From: Prorocentrum cordatum | Taxonomy: Eukaryota > Sar > Dinophyceae > Prorocentrales > Prorocentraceae | NCBI GenBank assembly: GCA_963575745.1 | Contig: CAUYUJ010017663.1 | Span: 72,501-115,000 of the forward strand | DNA length: 42,500 bases | Direction of reading: 5' to 3' | Part shown: in pieces, positions 36,449-42,500 of the stretch | How positions within the stretch are numbered: position 1 is the first letter of the stretch | Layout: the number at the start of each line of letters is the position of its first letter | Made by a program: the position numbers and the translations under genes | The notes under the pieces: generated by a model | Database searches by the model: none | The model's input: only the letters and a program-made list of their open reading frames with translations | Told to the model about the DNA's origin: nothing

Positions 36449-36606
36449 TTAGAAGGAGAAAGAAAGGCATAGACATCAACTTTCGAAGGTCCGCGCGGAT
36501 TTCTGGGATAAGCACTGGAGGCGCCGCAAGGGGGGCCCAGCGCAGATCTGAGAAATCTGCGCGGGGATCCGAGAGTTCATGTTTGCTTAGCTGTTCTCTC
36601 CTTCGA
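36449..36606. mobile_element. Element X, copy 2: inverted-repeat element in the 3' end of the Frag1/DRAM-like gene
   Basis: About 158 bp with long terminal inverted repeats: the left arm runs GAAGGAGAAAG..CATCAACTTTCG..GGTCCGCGCGG, and the right arm read on the minus strand runs GAAGGAGAGAA..CATGAACTCTCG..CCCCGCGCAG. The 4-bp flanks GCTG (36445-36448 and 36607-36610) match as a target duplication. Read on the minus strand it supplies the last nine sense codons and the stop of the gene. It may instead be spliced: its far end on the gene strand is a pyrimidine tract ending CTAACAG. Copy 1 is at about 27413-27612. Confidence 0.72.
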
Positions 36607-37378
36607 GCTGTGGATCATCCTCCACAGGCCCTCACGCAGGTTGGCGTGGCGCTCCTCCGAGAACCACCAGATGACCAGCAGGCTTCCCAGCAGTGACAGG
36701 CCGCAACAGACCTCGCAGACGTACGAGGCCACCTTCACCGCCAGCTTCCAACCACTGGCAGTGTCAACCAGGATGATCTCGGAGACTTCCAAAATCACAA
36801 TCTTGTTATCGATCATCACGGTCCGGTTCACCTGAGCAGTCGTCCACTTGTCGCGGCGCCCGCTAACGATGCCTGGGTCTAATATCATCAGACCCTGGAA
36901 GCACAAGAACAACACATAAAAACCAACTATTGCCGTCGCGACCCATTTCCGCATTTTCCGCTCAGTGCCCCGGATGGTTGATGCGGCCACCTTGGGCATT
37001 TTTAAGAAGCCACCCCAGCCCAGGGTGTACGCTTCCACTAGCCAGTACCCGCCAAAAAGCATCACAGCACCAAGCAAGTGCACCCAGATGCAGACCCAGT
37101 CTATCATAGTGGCTTGAGGCGCGGGTGTTGCTGTGACAGTTGCGACGATCATCATGCCAGTGGAGGGCACAACCTGTCGAAACATCATCCAAGACAGGTT
37201 TGTGAAAGGAATGACCGGGTCATCTCCAATGTAGACATTGCGAAGGTGCCAAGGATACCACGATTGGAAGATAAAGACTGCTGCGATAAATTCGAACGCA
37301 AAGAAACACTTGCCAGCAGGGGCGTTCGGATCGTGCACCATCTCGCTGACAGTCGAAGGAAAATAGCCGTTGCCCGAA
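36577..37378 (-). CDS. Frag1/DRAM/Sfk1-like membrane protein, main exon
   Basis: The exon encodes about 266 residues. It opens with SGNGYFPSTVSEM, matching the P-[ST]-x-S-[ED] loop that follows helix 1 in Frag1/DRAM/Sfk1 proteins. Five helices follow: around CFFAFEFIAAVFIFQSWYPW, FRQVVPSTGMMIVATVTATP, DWVCIWVHLLGAVMLFGGYW, WVATAIVGFYVLFLCFQGLM and VCCGLSLLGSLLVIWWF. With exon 1 this makes six helices and about 313 residues, near the family norm. Known members act in the Golgi, lysosome or plasma membrane in GPI-anchor remodelling, autophagy or lipid signalling; which applies here cannot be told. The exon is preceded by a good acceptor (TTGAAACTTTCAG). The open frame continues upstream to 37569, but that part is repeat B and intron. 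The last nine codons and the stop lie inside element X-2, so the true C-terminus is uncertain. Confidence 0.82.
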
Positions 37379-37456
37379 CTGAAAGTTTCAATACCCGCCG
37401 ACGCCCGCCGACCTGGGGGTACAGTAGGAGCTCGACCACCAGCAACCTTCCACAAG

Positions 37457-37772
37457 AAGCCCAACCCTGAGACCCCAGGAAGTGCATCGATTTTTGGTCT
37501 GGGAGCGTCACGCTTTCCATAGCAACGAAAACCATCGAAGCCCAAGAACCACGGGCACCCTGAAGGCAATCAGGGTACACGTCGTTCATTTCTACTCGTG
37601 CTCATTTCTAATTGTGCTCGATTCTACTTGTTCCTGGCCCCCTAGTGGCCAGGAAGAGGCCCAGGATAGAACAATTAGAAATGAAAAAATCTAGGCCCCC
37701 TAAAAAATGAAAGAACTTTCGCAGAAATGAACTATGTGTATTCCTTGACATGGGTTCCCACTGTAAACGGAG
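37457..37772 (+). repeat. Repeat B, copy 3, interrupted by R-2
   Basis: CCCTGAGACCCCAGGAAGTG and CCATCGAAGCCCAAGAACCA, then CAATCAGGGTAC, element R-2, and GTGTATTCCTTGACATGGGT. It lies in the intron of the Frag1/DRAM-like gene and accounts for the upstream part of the long minus-strand frame there. Confidence 0.72.
37579..37735. mobile_element. Element R, copy 2, nested in B-3
   Basis: 157 bp; GTTCATTTCT and AGAAATGAAC are perfect 10-bp inverted ends. The internal stem CCTGGCCCCCTAGTGGCCAGG-type hairpin matches copy 1. It splits repeat B-3 inside the Frag1/DRAM-like intron; the target bases GTAC (left) and GTGT (right) are diverged, GTGT matching intact B copies. Confidence 0.82.
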
Positions 37773-37884
37773 TGTCAAGTGATTGGCCGTCCCTCTGCTC
37801 CCTTCCCCCTCCCCTGGGGGGCAAAAAACCCGTGTCGGTGGCAAGCGCGAGGGGGCAGTGCGAAGGAGAAGGCTAGTGGGAAGT

Positions 37885-38035
37885 GAGAAGAAGAAGGCCT
37901 GCTCAGAAGGCTCCGGAGTCCCCCGGCCTTCTGAGAAGTCTTCTGAACCTCCCCCGCAGGCACAAAAAAACTTCTCGGGCAGCGCGAGGGCTTCCGAGAA
38001 GCCCCGCCGCCTTCTGGGAAGGCCTTCTCCTTCTC
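37885..38035 (+). repeat. AGAAGGC palindrome tract
   Basis: Alternating GAGAAGGCC and GGCCTTCTC blocks, for example GGCCTTCTGAGAAGTCTTCT and GGGAAGGCCTTCTCCTTCTC. Similar at 29268-29320 and 39925-40081; element K has related blocks. Confidence 0.65.
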
Positions 38036-38257
38036 ATCCCCCCCCCCCCCATCGCGCTCAAAGGGGTTTGGGGGGAGGGGGGGTTTCCAGAGAGCCACCC
38101 CAGGGGCCTCGGAACCTCGTCAAAACAGGAATGCGCAGCCCCTGGGGGACCCCCCCTGGGAAACCCCCTACCCCAAAACCCTCTTTGGAACCCTCCGGTC
38201 GCTCGCCGCCGACCGCAAAGGGTGGAGAGGGGCCCCGATCACGAACTCGCCAGCCCA

Positions 38258-38396
38258 CCTTATATATGTATATGTATGTATGTATATATACATATATTTA
38301 TATATACATATATTTATATACACATATATATGTGTATATATATATATATATGTATTTATGTATACATATATACATATATACATATACACATATATA
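38258..38396 (+). repeat. TA-rich array in the Frag1/DRAM-like intron
   Basis: About 140 bp of TATATGTATATG with TTTATATA units; Tyr/Ile runs in all frames are artefacts. Confidence 0.95.
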
Positions 38397-38850
38397 CCCC
38401 CGGAGCCTCCCCCAGGTCCCCCCTCCACTGCTTCGAAGCTGCGAGCAGCACACCTTCCAGGGCGGCTCGAGGAGAGCTCCCGCAAAAACGCCACAATGGG
38501 GGCCCCCAGCACACACCCCACGGTGGCCCTCGGGACGGCCCCCAGAGAGACCCCGACGAGCGCCCGGAGAGGGGGCACGCGGGCCCCCACACGAGACGGC
38601 GACGAGATGCCGACCGAGATCCTTGCCTTGCCCCGCGTGCTCGAATGGCTGCCCGGGTTTTCGCCATGTCGGCTCTCTTGGTGGACCCACTCCGTCCTTG
38701 CGCCTGCCAAGAGCACGCAGCCCCCCCTCCCTTCCTTGCGCGCCGGCTCCGCTGCGCGGGAGGGGAGCTTCGCTCCGGTTCCTGGCAAAAACCAGGCCCT
38801 CCGAAGCGCTCTCGTGCTCTCTGTTGCTGGCTCTGGTGGCCCCCATTCCG

Positions 38851-39083
38851 GTCGACCCAAGAGGGGTCCAGCTGTAAGGGGGTGGTGCAATAGTTTTGGG
38901 TCAACTGTATTGCACATGTACTGCACTAAAGACTTGTGCTGCATTGCCTTGCATCTGATGTATTGCACGAGAAAGCCCAGCAGTACGTCTGCTCACCAGA
39001 ATGCATTGCACGCCCCAAATCTATTGCAACCCCACAAATTTATTGCACCACCCCCTTCTCGCTTGACCCCCCTTGTGGGTCAA
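38851..39083. mobile_element. Element P, copy 2, in the Frag1/DRAM-like intron
   Basis: GTCGACCCAAGAGGGGTCCA..AAGGGGGTGGTGCAATAG on the left; CTATTGCA..TTTATTGCACCACCCCC..CCCCCTTGTGGGTCAA on the right. Many ATTGCA heptamer variants in the core. Left-flank homology with copy 1 covers 38728-38850 (GGGGAGCTTCGCTCCGG). Confidence 0.75.
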
Positions 39084-39099
39084 GCAGAGGCTTCCCGAA

Positions 39100-39400
39100 C
39101 GCAGAGACGGCCCGAGAAGCTCAAAAGATTAACCCAACACGAGGGCCCGGAGATGGCCCAAGACGGCCCCAAGACTGCCCAAAAGGCTCTCCAAGACGGT
39201 CAGGAAGGCCCTCCGGAGGGCCCCAGGAGGGGCTGCGAAGGGCCCAAGAAGGGGAACTCGCAGGAGCCCCAGGAGCCCTCAAGATGGCCCCCGAGACGAC
39301 CAATATGCCGCCAAGATGCCCCCAAGAGACAACCAAGCACAGAGGGCCCCCAAAAAAGCACCCAGGAGAGCTGAACGGTTCTCAAGAGTCCGCCCCCGAT
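39100..39400 (+). repeat. Degenerate GGCCCAAGA-type tandem repeat
   Basis: Units such as GATGGCCCAAGACGGCCCCA and CTGCCCAAAAGGCTCTCCAA, unequal in length. It lies in the intron of the Frag1/DRAM-like gene. Confidence 0.5.
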
Positions 39401-39566
39401 GCCTCCAAGAGGCCCCATGAGGTCGCAACAGACGCGGAGGAAGAGGGAACAATCCAGAAAGAACTGCACTGCACGCAAGCAGCAAGACGGGACACGGCAC
39501 ACAGCACATCCGAAACCGGAAGCCACACATCTCCTGTTCTGGGGGTCGGCGGAGTTACGCAAGCCC

Positions 39567-39706
39567 CTGGAATGAAAATACTCCGTGAGCTGGGGCCGCA
39601 AGAACTGCATGAACCCGATCATCCACGCGAAGCAGAAGCCGAGGAAGCCGCACAGGGAGCCGAAAAACAGGAGCGCGGCCGTCTTCTTCCGCTGCAGCGC
39701 ATCCAT
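39567..39706 (-). CDS. Frag1/DRAM/Sfk1-like membrane protein, exon 1
   Basis: This segment encodes the N-terminus of the six-helix membrane protein whose main exon lies at 36577-37378. The ATG at 39704-39706 sits in a good context (CCACATGG on the minus strand) and opens MDALQRKKTAALLFFGSLCG, then a hydrophobic helix at residues 9-33 and a short soluble stretch ending TEYFHS. The exon gives 46 whole codons plus two bases (AG); exon 2 begins with one base (T), so the frame joins exactly. Other members of the family start with a basic tip and one helix before the P-S-x-S-E loop, and exon 2 on its own lacks that helix. The proposed donor (CCAG then GGGCTTGC) is not GT, GC or GA, so the exact junction is uncertain. 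The exon-exon link is inference from frame, order, spacing and domain logic. Confidence 0.62.
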
Positions 39707-40081
39707 GTGGAGTCCGCCGGTCACCGCGCGGGCACCCGGGGGTGCGTATCGGCCCCACCGCGAGAGGGAACCCGCCTCCCTTCCTGTGTCTCTCTACCCC
39801 GCGGAGGAGGCCCGGCGGCAGAGAGAGGCAGGGGCGGGGGGGGAGGGAGAGCAGGGGCGGGGGAGGCCCCTAAGCAAGCAGCCATTCACGAAACGAGAGC
39901 CTGGTCCCACCACAGCTCCAGGAGGGGGGGCGGGCCTCCTCGGAGGGCCCGGGAGGCCGCGGGCCTCCCTCCCGAGAAGGCTTTGTGCAAGCTCTCTCCG
40001 AAGAGCCAGGGGCAGCTTCTTCGACTGCCGCAGGGCTTCTGCGCAGCCCCGCCGCCCTCTGAGAGGCCTTGCCCCCTCTCT

Positions 40082-40260
40082 CGGCTACACGTAAGAGTGA
40101 CCCTGGGTAAGAATGACCCTTGTTGCGCAGCTTTTGGGGGGCCACGGGGAGGCCAAATCCAGGCGCGCTAGCCGCTGCTACCGCTTCGCGTTCGGCCATC
40201 TGGGGGCCCATCTGTGTCTGCACCAAACGTCACTCCGGCGAAAGGTCACTCTTACGGTCG
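40082..40260. mobile_element. Element M, copy 3
   Basis: Left CGGCTACACGTAAGAGTGAC, right AGGTCACTCTTACGGTCG; 179 bp, with TTTTGGGGGGCCACGGGGAG and CATCTGGGGGCCCATCTGTG inside, matching M-2. Confidence 0.82.
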
Positions 40261-42240
40261 ACTGTCGCTTGCCCCCCTGGGCGCGCCGCCGGGTTCTGTG
40301 AATGAAAAACGGCAGACGCTTGGCGCGCGAAATGTGGCCGGCGCAGGGCGGCCGCTACCTGGTGCAAGCGCCTCCAGGTCCACAACCAGCGCTTGAGTGT
40401 CAGTATTCGTGGGTTCGGGCTGAGGGCTGCCTGCAAAAGTCAGGCTTGTGCGTTCCTGGGCCTGCGCAATCCTCATCGCTCGGCGCTCGAGTGCTTTACC
40501 GACCTGGGACCGTCGGGACCCAATGCGACCTGCTGGGGTATGCATGTCGGTGCACCTGCCCTGGTCCGTTTAGAGTCAGGTCCGACTGGGGGTTCTCGTC
40601 ACCGCTGCTACCGTTGTTCGAGCAGGAGGATGATCCGAAACAGGTTGACTTACATCAGCCCGCATATTCCTATTTCTCTTTTTCCTTCTTCTCCTCCTCA
40701 TATCAAGTTGTGTCGCACTCCTCGCATGGCTCGTGAGCGGCTCCCCTTGCCACATTGTCTCCAACAGCGAACCACCGATGCTTCGCCTCCGCTTCCTCGA
40801 CTGCCCGTCGGGCGTTCAAACAGCTGAGATGGGGAGAGGGGAGCAAGAGATGGGTTTAGGACGGTCTCGACGATTACTCGCAACGGTTGCTTGTTCTGAT
40901 CGGTTGATGTCCTGCAGGTCGGCCAGGGGTGTCCTTGATGGCCCAGGGTTCAGGCAGACGAGCCTCCCAAAATGAACGGGCCTCGAACGGTTCGTTGTAA
41001 AATGACATGCTCTCGCGTATTCGATTGTTCGATCATTCGGCTTAAGACGACTCGATCTCCCTGGACTGCGCATGGGTGCGCGAATCATCCCACTCATCTC
41101 CTTACCATACCACTCCGCCTCCTCCGCAGTCTCCTCGTCCTCCTCCTAATCCTCCCCCTTACCTATTCCCCCCTCCTGCTCATCCTGCTTCTCCCGATCC
41201 TCCTCCTCTTCCTCCTCCTCCTCCTCCTCCTCCTCCTCCTCCTCCTCCTCCCCATCGCCCCCGTCCTCAGACTTCCTCCCTGCTTCGTCATCCTCCCTCT
41301 CTCACTCTTCCACCCTGCTTCGTCTTTCTCCCTCTTCCGCCAGCCTCGCTGTTCCTCATCCCTTCCTCCTCCCACAATCCCCGTACTTCCCCCCCACCAC
41401 TCTTCCAAGGCACCCCGAAACCACCGCGGTGGTGCGCGGGCAGGGACCTCCTCAAGCTCATGCGTCCTCCTCTTCCGTCGCCCTCCTGATCCGTATCATC
41501 CTTATCGCCCTCTTCCTCCCATTTCTCTTCCTCCTTCTTCTCCATGATTGGGCGAGCCTCGAAGAGACCTCGAAATCTCGACGATGGTGCGAGTGGCTGG
41601 TGCTGACCTCCCGACCTACGACGCGGTGGTTGGTTCACGACGTGGGCACCGAACTCTTGATCCGTCCGCAAGGCCAACACGTTCGTCTCGTGACGCCTTT
41701 TGACGCCCTCTTGACCCAACAGCAACGGCCCCCGCACGCTGAAACCGCTAATAAGAAACGCACCTTGTGAGGTTAGACCTGGGGCCCATGCTTCGGCGCC
41801 AGTGCTTTTGTAATTGGTCCTGGAGGGGTCGATGGCATCGAAACTGCGGGGAGCCACACACGTGCACGCATGTGTTGTGTCCGCCGGCAGTGACGTGGGG
41901 CCCGTCGCGAGGTGCAGCAGTCCACGAAACTGCACTCGCATCTTCGCAAGATTCTTACTGTTATGGTCATTCGTATATTGTTTCGTCTTCTTCATTTTCT
42001 TTCTCTTCATCTACTTCTTTTTATTATGGTTGTTATGCTTCTGCTAATTCTTAGTATCATTGTCATTACTCTCCTTCTCAATCCTCGCCGCGGCGGGAAA
42101 TGTTGGGAGGGACAGGGAGGCGGCCACGGGGGTCTGAACTGGTTGGGGCCCCAGGACATCGGTCAGGAGAGGGAGATTGGGCCACAACCGAGCAAGCAGA
42201 TCGGTCCCTGAACACCTCCCGGGGTCCATCTGGTGCAATT
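40261..42240. other. Unassigned stretch, pyrimidine-rich in the middle
   Basis: 40270-41080 is mixed sequence; plus and minus frames (40302-40736, 40252-40545) have protein-like composition but no recognised domain. 41100-41560 is pyrimidine-rich with a TCC array at 41205-41255. 41950-42060 is a short AT-rich island. Confidence 0.5.
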
Positions 42241-42426
42241 CCCAGACATGCTCACGTCGTAAAACAAAAAACATGACGGCACGTTTTAACGATTTCCGAC
42301 CCTCAGGAGCCCTCGCTGGGCCCCGGGACCGTCAGAAAACGACTCAGCATGAAAAACCGGTCCCGGGCAAAGGGTCGGTACTTCCAGGGGCGCCGACCTG
42401 AAAAATCAGGACGTCGCATGTTTGGG
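42241..42426 (+). mobile_element. Element D, copy 7
   Basis: 186 bp; CCCAGACATGCTCACGTCGT at the left and GGACGTCGCATGTTTGGG at the right. GGGCCCCGGGACCGTCAGAA, AAACGACTCAGCATGAAAAA and CCGGTCCCGGGCAAAGGGTC match copy 3 closely. The remaining 74 bases of the window show nothing further. Confidence 0.8.
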
Positions 42427-42500
42427 TTTCTCTCACCCCAAATCCGGTTCTCAGGGTCCACTGCGCCAGCGGAGAAGTGGCCCACGGAGGCAGCAAAGGG

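Larger units (their letters stand above)
37379..39566 (-). other. Probable 2.2 kb intron of the Frag1/DRAM-like gene
   Basis: This interval separates the two exons. It contains repeat B-3 interrupted by element R-2, a tract of AGAAGGC palindromes (37885-38035), a TA-rich array (38258-38396), element P-2 (38851-39083) and degenerate GGCCCAAGA repeats (39100-39400). No other coding signal is recognised. The 3' end is a normal pyrimidine-rich AG; the 5' end is atypical. Confidence 0.55.

Noticed and set aside
37379-37569. N-terminal extension of the main Frag1/DRAM-like frame starting at 37569
   Set aside because: These codons come from repeat B-3 and spacer DNA shared with 27.4-27.9 kb; an acceptor precedes the conserved part, and the expected helix 1 is absent from the extension.
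1-42500. Dinoflagellate spliced-leader sequence
   Set aside because: Looked for the CCATTTTGGCTCAAG core on both strands by eye and did not see it; a computed search would be needed to exclude relics.

Overview
This window is nuclear DNA of a repeat-dominated, GC-rich eukaryote, most likely a dinoflagellate. Three things point there: a decayed retroelement at about 7.6-9.7 kb with the exonuclease-endonuclease-phosphatase (EEP), RNase H tail and C-terminal Cys/His layout common in dinoflagellate genomes; candidate introns with GA-AG ends, which are known from dinoflagellates; and many short inverted-repeat elements, some of which look like intron-generating elements (introners). The species cannot be set from the sequence. 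No rRNA, tRNA, CRISPR or prokaryotic operon is visible.

Gene content is sparse and lies on the minus strand. The clearest gene is a six-helix membrane protein of the Frag1/DRAM/Sfk1 type. Exon 1 (about 39567-39706) holds the start codon and first transmembrane helix; exon 2 (about 36577-37378) holds the PSTVSE signature and five more helices. The roughly 2.2 kb intron between them is full of repeats, and a short inverted-repeat element (36449-36606) sits in the 3' end of the coding region. Two weaker gene fragments, at about 1166-1828 and 28294-28900, are each cut by a copy of one repeat family (family I). Removing the copy as a GA-AG intron restores one open frame in the same phase both times.

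The rest is a mosaic of at least a dozen short non-autonomous element families, named here by letters: C (8 copies, about 160 bp, 9-bp target duplications), D (7 copies), R (nested inside a C and inside a B copy), O (two opposed copies with exact 5-bp target duplications), J (foldbacks enclosing GGA/TCC arrays), I (intron-like), K, M, P, T, U, V, X, B, E and F. Over and between them lie more than 20 long (TCC)n/(GGA)n arrays, other triplet arrays, TA-rich arrays, an 84-bp minisatellite and a degenerate telomere-like tract. Most long open frames in the window come from these triplet arrays and are not genes.

Layout: 0-3.3 kb, U, TCC array, K, acidic gene fragment with I-1, E/F, then very GC-rich DNA; 3.3-4.3 kb, a lower-GC island with nothing recognised; 5.2-7.4 kb, Z, D interrupted by U, C, then J, I, K and T almost end to end; 7.6-9.7 kb, retroelement relic; 9.8-12.1 kb, TCC arrays; 12.1-14.3 kb, O pair, I, D, C with R inside; 14.5-18.2 kb, V, M, C, T, large TCC block and minisatellite; 19-25.5 kb, V, P, E, five C copies, J, D; 26.5-28.9 kb, TCC array, duplication split by M, X, B, gene fragment with I-4; 29-36.2 kb, TA arrays, F/E, element AC, B, triplet arrays, K, TCC arrays, telomere-like tract, F; 36.4-39.7 kb, the Frag1/DRAM gene; 40-42.5 kb, M, unassigned DNA and D.
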